The notes: a model not told the origin generated them from the sequence alone. A stretch of DNA of 64,000 nt from Pseudomonadaceae bacterium (GCA_024743435.1 JANSWO010000006.1:186001-250000); one strand, 5' to 3'. Numbered from the stretch's first letter, positions 1 to 9,100 are shown. Translations and numbers: made by a program.

Positions 1-237
1 CCGGCGCTGCCTGGGGACATTGAAGAAGCGCCGAAAGAACGGGTCTTCCAACAGAGGGTTTCTCACTTGCACAGTGGTATAGGTCGCGATGTTAACGACG
101 CTGGGCGAGGCCCTTTCAATCATGGGTGCAAGCGACGGCAGAGCATCGCCTTCAACGGCGACCGGTAGGGCTGCGCCAGCGCCCAGGGGCAGGAACAACA
201 TCGTAACCAGTAGAATTTTGCGAGATAGCTGAATCAT
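1..237 (-). CDS. Deg/HtrA-family periplasmic serine protease, N-terminal fragment
   Basis: Seventy-nine codons run leftward off the window edge from an ATG at 237. The protein begins with a basic-hydrophobic signal peptide (about residues 1 to 23, rich in L, V and A). This is followed by SLAPMIERASPSVVNIATYT and then DPFFRRFF, the typical opening of mature DegQ/MucD-type proteases, where the protease domain starts with an APMVE...AVVNI segment. The His-Asp-Ser triad and the PDZ domains lie outside the window, so activity cannot be judged. Family members degrade misfolded envelope proteins in the periplasm. The gene is divergent from the SDR gene at 419, and the 181-base gap should hold both promoters. 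Its short length explains why it is easily missed. Confidence 0.8.
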   Translation of the reverse strand, partial: MIQLSRKILLVTMLFLPLGAGAALPVAVEGDALPSLAPMIERASPSVVNIATYTTVQVRNPLLEDPFFRRFFNVPRQRR

Positions 238-418
238 GATCAGACGAAACTCCGTGGGCGAGCCCCGACGATCAGATGCGCCTCGGGCTGTGAGCGCTTG
301 CGCTTATCCGCCGCAATTGCCTAAATGATCGCCAAGTCTACTGCGTACGGGGCGACAGGAAAGCCCCGGCCACGCAGACGATCAATCTGACACACGATCA
401 TTCATTGGGGAGACGATC

Positions 419-1261
419 ATGAGCGGACGGTTAGAGGGCAAGGTTGCCGTTATCACCGGCGGTGCAAGCGGGTTTGGGGCGGCAACTGCGCGGCGATTTG
501 TCGCTGAAGGCGCAAAAGTTGTGCTGGGAGACCTGCAGGAAGAAGCCGGCGCGGCAATGGCAGCCGAACTCAGCAATAGCGCCGTATTCCAGCGCTGCAA
601 CGTGACATCTGAAGACGACGTTGCCGCGCTCATCGACAAGGCTGTCAGTCACTTTGGCCGCCTGGACATCATGTTCAACAACGCTGGCGTCGTCGGTGCG
701 GTAGGACCGATTGCAACCACACCGGCGGACGAGTGGAAGTTGTCTATCGACATCCTGCTGAATGGCGTGTTCTACGGCATCAAACACGCTGCGCGCGTGA
801 TGGTTCCGCAAGGCTCGGGCAGCATCATAAACACCGCCAGCACAGCCGGCATCTCGGGCGGCCTGGGTCCGCATGCCTACGCCGCAGCAAAACATGCCGT
901 AATCGGGCTGACAAAAAACACCGCCGCGGAGCTTTGCCACAACGGCATTCGCGTCAACGCGATAGCGCCAACCGGTATGGCAACTGCCATGGTTGCGAAC
1001 ATCTCGACCGGCGACCACACAGACATCGAAAAGACCAAGGCTATTCTTGCCCAGACATCGCCGCTTAAAGGGCGAGCAGGGACCGCAGAGGATGTGGCAA
1101 ACGCTGCCCTGTTCCTGGCGAGCGACGAAGCCGGCTACACCACTGGCCACACCCTCACCACCGACGCCGGACATACCACCGGCGCATCCGACACCCCGCC
1201 ACCGTTCGCCGAATACCAACCCATGATTCGACATGCCGGGACCAGCGGCGTCGACAAGTAA
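419..1261 (+). CDS. Short-chain dehydrogenase/reductase (classical SDR)
   Basis: A 280-residue classical SDR. The Rossmann glycine motif TGGASGFG lies at residues 13-20, the NNAG motif at 87-90, the catalytic Ser near 141 and the Tyr-x-x-x-Lys pair at Y154/K158. An Asp ends the second beta strand (GDLQEE, residues 37-42), which in this family favours NAD(H) over NADP(H). The C-terminus carries about 25 extra residues beyond the usual 250-260. The ATG at 419 follows a GGGGAG ribosome site. A second, distinct SDR follows after 31 bases on the same strand, so the two are probably co-transcribed. The substrate cannot be read from sequence; a secondary alcohol or steroid-like substrate is only a guess. 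Confidence 0.88.
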   Translation: MSGRLEGKVAVITGGASGFGAATARRFVAEGAKVVLGDLQEEAGAAMAAELSNSAVFQRCNVTSEDDVAALIDKAVSHFGRLDIMFNNAGVVGAVGPIATTPADEWKLSIDILLNGVFYGIKHAARVMVPQGSGSIINTASTAGISGGLGPHAYAAAKHAVIGLTKNTAAELCHNGIRVNAIAPTGMATAMVANISTGDHTDIEKTKAILAQTSPLKGRAGTAEDVANAALFLASDEAGYTTGHTLTTDAGHTTGASDTPPPFAEYQPMIRHAGTSGVDK

Positions 1262-1292
1262 ACCGAACAACTGACACACAAGAGCGAAAGCA

Positions 1293-2057
1293 ATGGATTT
1301 GAAAGACAAGATCGTCGTCGTAACCGGTGGCGCCGGTGGCATCGGCCGCGCAATGGCTCAGGCATTCGCCAACGAGGGTGCTCGCCATGTCGCCGTCGCT
1401 GATATGAACGAAGCCGGCGCAGCAGAAACGGCAGCCATGATTGGCGGCAGCAGCGCCCAACTCGACGTAAGCGACGAGGCGGCCATCAAGGCGTACATTG
1501 ACAAGGTGGAAGCAGAGATCGGTCCGATTGACCTGTTCTGCTCAAACGCAGGCATTGGTGTTGGTGAGGGTCTGGAGACTCCAAACGATGTCTGGGAAAC
1601 CATCTGGCAGGTCAACACCATGTCGCACATGTATGCCGCCCGGCATCTCGTGCCTAAGATGATCGCGCGCGGCGGCGGCTACCTGCTCAATACGGCATCT
1701 GCCGCGGGCCTTCTCGCGCAGATCGGCTCCATAACCTATTCGGTGACGAAGGCGGCCGCTGTCGCGATGGCTGAATGGATATCGATAACCCACGGCAACG
1801 ACGGCATCAAAGTGTCGGTCTTGTGCCCACAAGCCGTTCGCACCGCTATGACGGCAGGCGGTCCCGGTGTTGCCGGCGTCGACGGCATGATGGAAGCAGA
1901 CGAAGTGGCAAACGTTGTGGTTGAAGGCCTGCGGGATGAGCGATTCCTGATCCTGCCGCACCCTGAAGTTGCTGCCTATGTGGAACGCAAGGGCACAGAC
2001 CGGGATCGATGGCTTACGGGCATGCGTCGCCTGCAAGAGCGTTACCTGATCGACTGA
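1293..2057 (+). CDS. Short-chain dehydrogenase/reductase (classical SDR)
   Basis: A 254-residue classical SDR, normal for the family. TGGAGGIG is at residues 11-18, SNAG at 84-87 (a variant of NNAG), catalytic Ser at 136, and Tyr149 and Lys153 form the YxxxK pair. The Asp in VADMNE (about 37) again points to NAD(H). It is only distantly similar to the upstream SDR, so this is not a recent tandem duplication. The gene lies 31 bases behind that SDR and 35 bases before the lipoprotein hydrolase gene, which suggests a three- to four-gene operon. The substrate is unknown. Confidence 0.88.
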   Translation: MDLKDKIVVVTGGAGGIGRAMAQAFANEGARHVAVADMNEAGAAETAAMIGGSSAQLDVSDEAAIKAYIDKVEAEIGPIDLFCSNAGIGVGEGLETPNDVWETIWQVNTMSHMYAARHLVPKMIARGGGYLLNTASAAGLLAQIGSITYSVTKAAAVAMAEWISITHGNDGIKVSVLCPQAVRTAMTAGGPGVAGVDGMMEADEVANVVVEGLRDERFLILPHPEVAAYVERKGTDRDRWLTGMRRLQERYLID

Positions 2058-2092
2058 CCAAACCTTCACTCGATCAGTGACAGGGTCGCGCA

Positions 2093-3184
2093 ATGACAAG
2101 AATACTTCTGGCGACGACCCTGTTGCTCATGTCGGCCTGCTCCACCACCGTCGAGGATGAGCCTATGGCAAGTTCTGCCGATAAGCCCAGCCACCACCGA
2201 TCCGACGGTGGCTTTCGAAACCCGCTCGGACAACGCAGCAGCAATGGGCTTGGCAGCTTTCTGAAAGCTCGTTTCTTCGATGAGCCCTGGGCCAGCTTTG
2301 ATGCAGACAAACACTCGATACCCACGGCGAGTCCTGCTCTTGCAGACGCCACGAGCCAGGACAACGCAACCGTCACCTGGGTTGGTCACGCCACCGTCCT
2401 GATCCAGCATCAGGGTATCAACGTGCTGACAGACCCCGTGTTCAGCGACTATGCATCCCCGGTTCAATGGGCCGGACCCAAGCGGGTGACCAAACCCGCT
2501 CTGAGCCTCAACGAGCTACCGCCAATACATGCCGTCGTCATTTCTCACGATCACTACGACCATCTGGACGTCGCCTCCATCAAAGCGCTCGGCAACGAAC
2601 CGATGTACTACGTCCCCCTCGGCATCGGCCCCTGGCTGATTGACCGGGGCATAGACTCGAGCCGAATCGTGGAACGCGATTGGTGGCAAAGTTCGACGCT
2701 GACAATCGACGGCCGAAGCGTTGAGTTCACAGCAACACCGGCCCAGCACTTTTCAGGTCGCGGGTTGAGCGACGGCAATTCAAGGCTATGGGCGTCCTGG
2801 GGTTTGGCCTGGTCGGATTTCACAGCCTGGTTTGGTGGCGACACCGGTTACAACGATAGTCAGTTCGTCGAGATAGGTGAGCGACTCGGGCCCATTGATT
2901 TTGCTGTGATACCGATTGGGGCCTATCGCCCAAGATGGTTTATGAAAGTTGTACATGTGGACCCGGCCGAAGCTGTCCTCATTCACCAGGATATCGGGGC
3001 AGCGCAGTCCATGGGAATTCATTGGGGCGCATTCATACTGTCTGCTGAAGAAGCGGACGAGCCGCCTCGCGCGCTGGCCGAAGCGATGGCGCAATCCAAC
3101 CTGCCCGCCGAGCGTTTCGATGTCTATGCCGTGGGCGAGACTCGGCATCTCGCCACTCGTCGGCCTGAGCCGGCCACCAACTAG
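2093..3184 (+). CDS. MBL-fold metallohydrolase, predicted lipoprotein (NAPE-PLD/UlaG-like)
   Basis: A 363-residue protein with a lipoprotein signal: a hydrophobic run ending LLLMSAC, with Cys16 as the likely lipidated residue, placing it on the periplasmic face of a membrane. The metallo-beta-lactamase fold is shown by WVGHATVLI (96-104), the zinc motif HDHYDH (H152, H154, D156, H157), a later GGDTGYND aspartate and a C-terminal GIHWG histidine. This arrangement matches the family of N-acylphosphatidylethanolamine phospholipase D and UlaG lactonase rather than classical beta-lactamases. The likely role is hydrolysis of a phosphodiester or lactone in an envelope lipid or imported compound, but the substrate is unproven. 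Its stop codon touches the next reading frame, so the two are probably translationally coupled. Confidence 0.82.
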   Translation: MTRILLATTLLLMSACSTTVEDEPMASSADKPSHHRSDGGFRNPLGQRSSNGLGSFLKARFFDEPWASFDADKHSIPTASPALADATSQDNATVTWVGHATVLIQHQGINVLTDPVFSDYASPVQWAGPKRVTKPALSLNELPPIHAVVISHDHYDHLDVASIKALGNEPMYYVPLGIGPWLIDRGIDSSRIVERDWWQSSTLTIDGRSVEFTATPAQHFSGRGLSDGNSRLWASWGLAWSDFTAWFGGDTGYNDSQFVEIGERLGPIDFAVIPIGAYRPRWFMKVVHVDPAEAVLIHQDIGAAQSMGIHWGAFILSAEEADEPPRALAEAMAQSNLPAERFDVYAVGETRHLATRRPEPATN

Positions 3185-3984
3185 TGATGCGTGTCTGCAA
3201 AAGCTGCGAGACGACAACGAGTGAGGATGCAACGTTCTGCAGCCGCTGCGGTGCTCGCCAGCTTGCGCACACGGATCTGGGTATCGCCGCATCGTTTCGT
3301 TACGTACTTCGAGAAGCGGACATCCCCGGCAAGATCGGTCGAACCCTGCTGGTATTGCTGGTTAAGCCCGGCGAACTGACCCGCGCCTACGTCAGCGGCG
3401 CGACCGGCCTGTTCGTGAGCCCCATCCGGCTGCTTCTGGCGATGGTAGCCGTTTATTTTCTCGTCGCTGGGCCGTATTGGCTGGACTACAACGTAACTCA
3501 CAGTGGAGCGCAGCTGACGCCTGGTGACTCAAACCCGGCCTTTGTTGACGATCCTCTTGCCTTTGAACTCTATAAAGACGCGATCGTCGACTACCAATCG
3601 GTGTCCAGATTACTCGGCCCGCTATTGCTGTGCTGGCTGGTGGCACTGATTCGCATCCGCACACGCGAACCATTCGGCCACCATCTGGTATTCGCGGTTC
3701 ACTACTACTGCTTCGATTATGCGTGGGCCGGGTTGATGGCGATCGCCTCCGCCACGCAGCTGAAGCTGCTCCCGGATTTCTCGCTGGTGAGCTGGTGGAT
3801 ACCGATTTTCGGCGGCCTCTGGCTGTACGCGGTGCTCGCGGCGCGGCGCGCCTACGCCGACAAATGGTGGCAGGCGCTGCTGATGGGGTTCGCTGTAATC
3901 ATCTTCGATATGCTGCTCACGAGCCTCGCGGATGGGATCGCGGTGGGTTACGCCTTTGCGCAGTTTAACGATACTGCCGGCTAG
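3184..3984 (+). CDS. DUF3667-type membrane protein with N-terminal zinc ribbon
   Basis: A 265-266 residue protein. The first 25 residues contain two Cys-x-x-Cys pairs (CKSC and CSRC), a small zinc ribbon. Next comes a cytoplasmic stretch containing the PGELTRAYVSG and SPIRLLLAM segments typical of DUF3667 proteins, and then four to five hydrophobic helices. Translation may begin at GTG 3184, overlapping the preceding TAG by one base, or at ATG 3187; the second is more ordinary. The family's function is not established. Coupling to the lipoprotein hydrolase suggests a shared envelope role, but that is inference. Confidence 0.75.
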   Translation: MMRVCKSCETTTSEDATFCSRCGARQLAHTDLGIAASFRYVLREADIPGKIGRTLLVLLVKPGELTRAYVSGATGLFVSPIRLLLAMVAVYFLVAGPYWLDYNVTHSGAQLTPGDSNPAFVDDPLAFELYKDAIVDYQSVSRLLGPLLLCWLVALIRIRTREPFGHHLVFAVHYYCFDYAWAGLMAIASATQLKLLPDFSLVSWWIPIFGGLWLYAVLAARRAYADKWWQALLMGFAVIIFDMLLTSLADGIAVGYAFAQFNDTAG

Positions 3985-3994
3985 CCAGGGTCTG

Positions 3995-4129
3995 TCAGAT
4001 CAGGAGCGCAAGCGCGAGGGTCGTGCCAAGCACAACAAACGCAATTAACCAGATCTTCCATTGATCCGGCTGGTGCGCCGGCAGTTCTTCTTCACTCGCC
4101 TCATCCACACCCTGCTTCTTCTCAGTCAC
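3995..4129 (-). CDS. Small single-span membrane peptide (44 codons)
   Basis: A short frame starting with GTG at 4129, preceded by GGGAG at good spacing, and ending with TGA at 3995. The predicted peptide has a charged, acidic N-terminal half (TEKKQGVDEASEEE) and a C-terminal half, WKIWLIAFVVLGTTLALALL, that would form one membrane helix close to the C-terminus. This is the shape of a tail-anchored small membrane protein. It lies 54 to 56 bases downstream of the MFS carrier gene on the same strand, so it could be the last gene of that transcript. No family is recognised. The start site, helix and charge pattern make it more convincing than a random frame of this size, but expression is unproven. 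Confidence 0.5.
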   Translation of the reverse strand: MTEKKQGVDEASEEELPAHQPDQWKIWLIAFVVLGTTLALALLI

Positions 4130-4182
4130 ATCGCTCTCCCTGGAACGTCAATTCAAATGATCTGCGCAAAACCGATGTCCAG

Positions 4183-5814
4183 CTATACGGCTTCACCCAA
4201 CGCTCGCCCGCGATCCAGACGCGAGGCCAGTTCAGGCGGTTGAAAGCGCGTTGCCACAAACACTAAAACCACCGACACCACGAGCATCGACAGGCCAATC
4301 AACATGCCTTGCTGCAATGCCGCGCCCGGCTCGGTTCCCGCCTGCACAAAACCATCGCTCAGACGACCGATGACATAGGGTCCGAGCGCAAGCCCGATGA
4401 AGGTAAGCATAAGCACATAGAACGCAGTAGCCACACCACGCATACGCGGCAACACCATTTCACTCACCGCCGTGGCGGCGCAACCCACCCACATGGGCGA
4501 CAACAGGCTGAAGCCGAAGGCCGCCAGGTACGCAACCCAAACGGTTTCGGTGGTGAGAAACAGTAACCCAACCGGAATAGCCAACCCCGGTCCGGCCATG
4601 CCGACGTAGAGCCGGGAATTCACACTCGCATCGCGAAACCGGTCTGCGAGTACACCGCCCATCGTGACGCCGATCCAGCCGCCGAGGGCAGACCCCAGAC
4701 CGATGTAAAGCGATGCTTCGGATAGCCCCACGCCATGCACACGCAGCATGAACGGCGGGGTCCAATACCCCACGCCATAGGTAACAAAGGAGGCTGCCGG
4801 GAAACCAAGGGCGACGAAGCGTAACGTGCGCGATTGGAAAATCATGCTGTGCGACGCCGGATCGGTAAGTTTCAGGCTATGGGCCCAGGACAACGCGGCA
4901 TAGACCCCAATGGCCAAAGCGATCCATTGCACCTCATCGCCGGTCAGGGCAATCAAGCCAGCTGCCGCAAGCCCGACCAGCACGAGCGCAATCAGATTCG
5001 CGCGCACTGCCTTGAAGCCGCCAATGCGGCCGAGACTGAACAGCGTGAATGGCGGTAGAACGGATCCGAGCGATGCGAAAAACTCGCGAAATGGATGCGG
5101 GTGCTCATCCATGACGATGCCTTCGGACAGACCGCGAACTGGCTCACGAAGCGTCCATACCCAAAGCGCCATGAGCACTCCGGGCAGTCCCACGGCGAAA
5201 AATGCCACCTGCCAACCTTTGAGGCCATAGGGTGCTTGGGTGATGTCCGGATACCAGCCGTTCCAGGTATCGACGATGGTTCCGCCGAGGAACACGCCAA
5301 TCCCGGCGCCGATATAGACCCCGCTCGAGTAGATCGCCAGAGCCGTCGTTCGCAGCCTTGGCGGAAAATAGTCACACAACATCGAGTTGGCGGCCGGGGA
5401 GGCGCTCGCCTCACCGATGCCGACGCCAATCCGATAACCCGCAAGGGAAAAGAAGCTCTTGGCCGTACCGGAGAGCGCCGTCATGAGGCTCCAGAACGCA
5501 AGGCCTATGCTGATCAGGCTTTTGCGCGACCAGTTGTCCGCAAGTCGCCCCAACGGGATTCCGAACACCGCATAGAAGACCGCAAACGCTGTGCCGTAGA
5601 GAAAACCCATATCGGCATCAGACAAGCCCAGATCGAGTTTTATCTCCTCATTCAGAATCGACAGGATTTGCCGATCGATGAAATTGAAGACATAGACGAT
5701 GACGAGAACCGTCAGCACATAACGCGAGTAGGGGCCGCCGATCTCGTGCGGCTCCTGGCTTCCTACCTGTGGCGTATTGTCGCTCGACGAATCTGGATTG
5801 ACTGACTCACTCAT
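4183..5814 (-). CDS. Major facilitator superfamily transporter, spinster type
   Basis: About 543 residues from the ATG at 5814; an in-frame TTG at 5844 would add ten residues but is less likely. After a hydrophilic N-terminus come 12 hydrophobic helices. Helix 1 holds NFIDRQILSILNEEI and the loop between helices 2 and 3 holds GRLADNWSRKSLI, the family's D-R-x-R/K signature. A long cytoplasmic stretch separates the two halves. These features match the spinster-like MFS group found beside catabolic genes in proteobacteria; animal members carry sphingosine-1-phosphate or lysolipids. Substrate and direction are unknown. It is divergent from the MarR-family gene at 6081, a common arrangement in which the regulator controls the carrier. 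Confidence 0.86.
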   Translation of the reverse strand: MSESVNPDSSSDNTPQVGSQEPHEIGGPYSRYVLTVLVIVYVFNFIDRQILSILNEEIKLDLGLSDADMGFLYGTAFAVFYAVFGIPLGRLADNWSRKSLISIGLAFWSLMTALSGTAKSFFSLAGYRIGVGIGEASASPAANSMLCDYFPPRLRTTALAIYSSGVYIGAGIGVFLGGTIVDTWNGWYPDITQAPYGLKGWQVAFFAVGLPGVLMALWVWTLREPVRGLSEGIVMDEHPHPFREFFASLGSVLPPFTLFSLGRIGGFKAVRANLIALVLVGLAAAGLIALTGDEVQWIALAIGVYAALSWAHSLKLTDPASHSMIFQSRTLRFVALGFPAASFVTYGVGYWTPPFMLRVHGVGLSEASLYIGLGSALGGWIGVTMGGVLADRFRDASVNSRLYVGMAGPGLAIPVGLLFLTTETVWVAYLAAFGFSLLSPMWVGCAATAVSEMVLPRMRGVATAFYVLMLTFIGLALGPYVIGRLSDGFVQAGTEPGAALQQGMLIGLSMLVVSVVLVFVATRFQPPELASRLDRGRALGEAV

Positions 5815-5914
5815 CGCTTGAGCAACTTGCGCATTTCTGGCCAAAACGCGCCAACCGCCGTGGCCTCGAAAGGTAAAATCGTTAGTCGCTTCAGCTCACG
5901 ACATACCGAGACTT

Positions 5915-5929
5915 TGCCGAAATTTGGCA
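5915..5929. promoter_or_regulatory. Candidate operator between MFS and MarR genes
   Basis: A 15-base imperfect palindrome, TGCC-GAAATTT-GGCA, sits in the divergent gap about 100 bases upstream of the MFS ATG and 150 bases upstream of the regulator. MarR proteins typically bind 15-20 base palindromes of this kind between themselves and a divergent target. No binding evidence exists, and the core is offset by one base from perfect symmetry. Confidence 0.3.
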
Positions 5930-6080
5930 TGTTTCTCCCCCAAAAGCCTTTGGTAATCGCGATCGAATGCCGCGAATGTCCCCTGCTATCTCGGCCCGCG
6001 GAGCCAAAATGGCGTATTGCCTGATCTCAGCCAATGCGAAACAATACCCGAACACCCCGAGATAGGGGCATTCAACAGGC

Positions 6081-6575
6081 GTGATCATGGATAATCAGCC
6101 CTGGAACCCTCAAGAGGTTCTAATTCGAGGCTTGCTGCGGGCGTACTACTGGATGGACGAGAGTCTCCAGAACGCTATGGCCGAGCGCGGATTGCCGCTC
6201 CGGACTCGCACGCAAACCATGATATTGGTGAACATCTCAAGCGGCATAACGCGCGCCGCGGAGCTTGCACGGGTGCTCGGCATCAGCCGCCAGGCCGTAC
6301 AGCAACATATCAACGATCTGGAAAACGAGGGTTTGCTGCAACAGCTCCCAGACCTCGAAGACAAGCGCGCAAACCGCATTATCTTCAGCGCCGACGGTGC
6401 CAATATCATCAGCAATGCCCTCGCGGCTCTGCGTGATGCGGAATCTGAGCTGGCGCGCCGAATAGGGCCCGACGCCGTTGAAGCCATGCGCAGTGCACTG
6501 ATGACAGACTGGGGCCCGCGTCTTGGTCAGAAGCGCGCACCGGGCAGAAAGCGAGCACCTAACTCAGCCGAGTGA
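6081..6575 (+). CDS. MarR-family transcriptional regulator
   Basis: A 162-164 residue protein, the usual MarR size. A winged helix-turn-helix occupies about residues 55-105: AAELARVLGISRQAVQQHI is the recognition region, and LEDKRANRIIF forms the wing with the conserved D-x-R segment. Helical regions on both sides form the dimer interface. Translation may start at GTG 6081 or at ATG 6087. MarR proteins usually repress a nearby gene and release DNA when a phenolic or lipophilic ligand binds, so the divergent MFS carrier is the obvious target. The C-terminal tail is unusually basic (QKRAPGRKRAP). Confidence 0.85.
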   Translation: MIMDNQPWNPQEVLIRGLLRAYYWMDESLQNAMAERGLPLRTRTQTMILVNISSGITRAAELARVLGISRQAVQQHINDLENEGLLQQLPDLEDKRANRIIFSADGANIISNALAALRDAESELARRIGPDAVEAMRSALMTDWGPRLGQKRAPGRKRAPNSAE

Positions 6576-6863
6576 TCTTCAAGCTGTTGCTAAGACCTTG
6601 GACGAGGCTAGCTTCGAAGGCGCAGCGACACGCTTGCGCCCTGCCTTGATGAGCACCTTATTCGCGTCACGTGGATTTGTGCCGACGGCCGGTAATACCG
6701 GGGTTGGTGCGGAGCCAAAGCGCCCTCCCGCTACCGTCGCAATCGGCGGGATTCTATCTTCAACACTTCTTACGCCATTAGTATTACCAGCCCCATATCG
6801 GCTGGTTCACGGCAGGAAACCGATCCCATTGCACTCAGCGCCGCAAGCGCAGGAGTTACCCCT

Positions 6864-7214
6864 ATGACCTTTCTTATCACCAAGTACCTAGTCACAGCAG
6901 GCATCGTTGTTTTCGTATCGGAACTCGCCAAGCGGAGTGACAAGCTTGGAGCATTCGTGGCTGCTATGCCCACGGTTACCGTTTTGGTGCTGATATGGCT
7001 GTACGCGGAGAACCAATCTGCGGAGAAGATCAGCAATCATGCCCAGTACACTTTCTGGTACGTCATCCCTACGCTTCCCATGTTTCTGCTGTTCCCACTT
7101 TTGATGCCGCGTATTGGTTTTTGGCCGTCTTTAGGAGCTGGAGTCATCATGACGATGGCATTATTCGGCTTACTGAGCCTTGTACTTCGACGGTTCGGTA
7201 TCGAGTTAATCTGA
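6864..7214 (+). CDS. DUF3147-type small membrane protein
   Basis: A 116-residue protein made almost entirely of four hydrophobic segments (about residues 4-20, 30-48, 65-82 and 90-110), joined by short loops such as SELAKRSDKLGAF and AENQSAEKISNHAQY. The pattern fits the DUF3147 family of four-helix inner-membrane proteins, whose function is unknown. It follows a 288-base gap that holds no convincing gene and a weak inverted repeat near 6726-6750. It appears to be transcribed alone. Confidence 0.7.
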   Translation: MTFLITKYLVTAGIVVFVSELAKRSDKLGAFVAAMPTVTVLVLIWLYAENQSAEKISNHAQYTFWYVIPTLPMFLLFPLLMPRIGFWPSLGAGVIMTMALFGLLSLVLRRFGIELI

Positions 7215-7396
7215 CAGAACAGTCGTCCTATCGATTCCAAAGCAATAGCCATCTCATCCTCCAGCCAACGAGCATGACGAATTTCCGGAATTGGCTGCAG
7301 GCGCAGATAAGCGAGCGTGCGTTCTGAGACGAACTGAGTTTTTGCTGATCGTCCGCTTTCCGCTCTACTGACATTGTCCGTCAGATCGGATATCGA

Positions 7397-8881
7397 CTAA
7401 TGCACGTCATCCAACCGGCCATAGAGCTCATCGAGTGGGGTCGACAACCCGTTCGGCTGCACCATCCGCGCGTGGAATCGTCTGAGACGACGCGGTTCTG
7501 GCACCCCGCACGAATGTGCAATCACGCCCACCTCTTTCTCCATGGCCTTGGCGTAACGATAAACCCGCTCTTTTTTGTCCTCGACAACCAGCCCTTCCTG
7601 CAGATCCTCATCGTGCGTGGTGATGCCGGTAGGACAGGTGTTTTTGTTGCACTGCAGTGCCTGGATACAACCCAGCGAAAACATGAATCCACGCGCAGAG
7701 TTCACGAAGTCTGCGCCACAGCACAGTGCCCACGCTACCTCACCTGGCGTAGTCAACTTGCCACTCGCAACGACTTTGATGCGATCACGCAGACCGGCCT
7801 CGCGCAGGATGTTGATCACCAGCGGAAGGCTCTCTTTCAGCGGCAAACCAACGTAGTCGATCAGACTCATCGGCGCGGCCCCTGTACCGCCATCGGCACT
7901 GTCAATAGTGATGAAATCGGGCGCGCTCTCGATGCCACGCTTGTTGATCTCCGTGCACAGCTCTTCCACCCATCCATAAGCGCCAATGACCGCTTTGAAG
8001 CCCGTCGGCTTGCCGGTCACTGCGCGCACCCGCTCAATCATGTCGAGCAGGTCGTCTATCGAATCGATCTCCGGGTGCCGGTTGGGGCTGATCGACGATT
8101 CCCCGACCGGGATGAGGCGAATGTTGCTCACCTCCTGGGTCACCTTGATACCAGGCAGAATACCGCCCTTGCCAGGCTTCGCACCCTGGCTGAGTTTGAT
8201 TTCAAACATCTTTACCTGGTCGTATTGGGCCACGCCCCGCAGCCGGTCATCGTTGAGACTGCCATCAGGGTTCTGAACGCCATATTTGGCCGTGCCGAGT
8301 TGGAAAACGATGTCCGCACCGCCTTCCAGGTGATACGGAGACAGGCCACCTTCGCCGGTGTTTATCCAGCATCCAGCTCTGGCAGCACCGTGAGACAGCG
8401 CCTGAATGGCCGGTTTCGAGATCGAGCCAAAGCTCATGGCGGAGACGTGGAAAAACTTGTCTGTCTGGTAGGGCTTTTCGCAATAGGGGCCAACGGTGAC
8501 GGTGCTGCAATCCTCAAAATCTTCGTCCAGCGTCGGGTACGGGCAGTTAACGAACAGCACTGTACCGGTTGGTTTCAGATCTCGAGTCGATCCAAATGCG
8601 GTATTCAGATTGTCTCCCTTCGCCGCTTTGTACACCCACGTGCGCTCGGCGCGATTGAACGGCATTTCTTCCCGATCCATCGCAAAGAAGTACTGGCGGA
8701 AAAACTCACCCAGGTGCTCAAAGAGATAGCGAAAGCGTCCTATGACCGGAAAGTTCCGGCGCACCGCATGACTGGTCTGATTGATATCGATGATGTACAG
8801 GACCACCACCACCAGCAATCCAATACCGATCAACACGATAAAGGTCTGAGCCAGAAACTCGACCAGACTGAACGTAGACAC
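7397..8881 (-). CDS. Membrane-anchored FMN-binding glutamate-synthase-like oxidoreductase
   Basis: A 494-residue protein starting at GTG 8881. One N-terminal membrane helix (about residues 10-30) is followed by a basic juxtamembrane stretch and then the FMN-binding TIM barrel of the glutamate synthase large subunit. Visible signatures include FHVSAMSFGSISKPA, the substrate/FMN loop DSADGGTGAAP, and the iron-sulfur cluster region CIQALQCNKNTCPTGI. The glutaminase and GXGXG domains of true GltB are absent. Members of this stand-alone family are common, but their reaction is poorly defined; glutamate synthesis should not be assumed. A long antisense frame covers the gene and is a coding shadow. 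Confidence 0.85.
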   Translation of the reverse strand: MSTFSLVEFLAQTFIVLIGIGLLVVVVLYIIDINQTSHAVRRNFPVIGRFRYLFEHLGEFFRQYFFAMDREEMPFNRAERTWVYKAAKGDNLNTAFGSTRDLKPTGTVLFVNCPYPTLDEDFEDCSTVTVGPYCEKPYQTDKFFHVSAMSFGSISKPAIQALSHGAARAGCWINTGEGGLSPYHLEGGADIVFQLGTAKYGVQNPDGSLNDDRLRGVAQYDQVKMFEIKLSQGAKPGKGGILPGIKVTQEVSNIRLIPVGESSISPNRHPEIDSIDDLLDMIERVRAVTGKPTGFKAVIGAYGWVEELCTEINKRGIESAPDFITIDSADGGTGAAPMSLIDYVGLPLKESLPLVINILREAGLRDRIKVVASGKLTTPGEVAWALCCGADFVNSARGFMFSLGCIQALQCNKNTCPTGITTHDEDLQEGLVVEDKKERVYRYAKAMEKEVGVIAHSCGVPEPRRLRRFHARMVQPNGLSTPLDELYGRLDDVH

Positions 8882-9100
8882 TCCACACCCCCATTTGTGA
8901 AACGGACCGAAAACTCACTCGAGCGGTTGCGGAAGTATCCGCGATCACGAGCGCCCGTGACAGTTTCAGACCGCTGACAGCAGATTCGTTCCGTGCGAGC
9001 CGGTTTCGGCGCCTTGAGCTGACCCGCGCAGCCGATTCTCTATAGTGACATCCAATCCGAAGCCAACTGCGCTTCGGCAACCGAAACAAGGAAAGACATC

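Noticed and set aside
6720-6752. Intrinsic terminator TCCCGC...GCGGGA
   Set aside because: The stem is short, the loop is 14 bases and there is no U-run directly after; too weak to call.
6523-6867. 114-codon frame between MarR and the DUF3147 gene
   Set aside because: Begins inside MarR, has no recognisable motif or ribosome site and an irregular composition; the gap is treated as non-coding.
7100-7380. Open minus-strand stretch reading TLAYLRLQPIPE and HARWLEDEM
   Set aside because: No start codon before 7252, a stop lies just upstream, and most of it is antisense to the DUF3147 gene; a gene remnant could not be supported.
7400-8977. 525-codon open frame on the + strand
   Set aside because: It is antisense to the well-supported glutamate-synthase-like gene, has Arg/His/Gln-rich low-meaning composition and matches no family; a shadow of GC-rich coding DNA.
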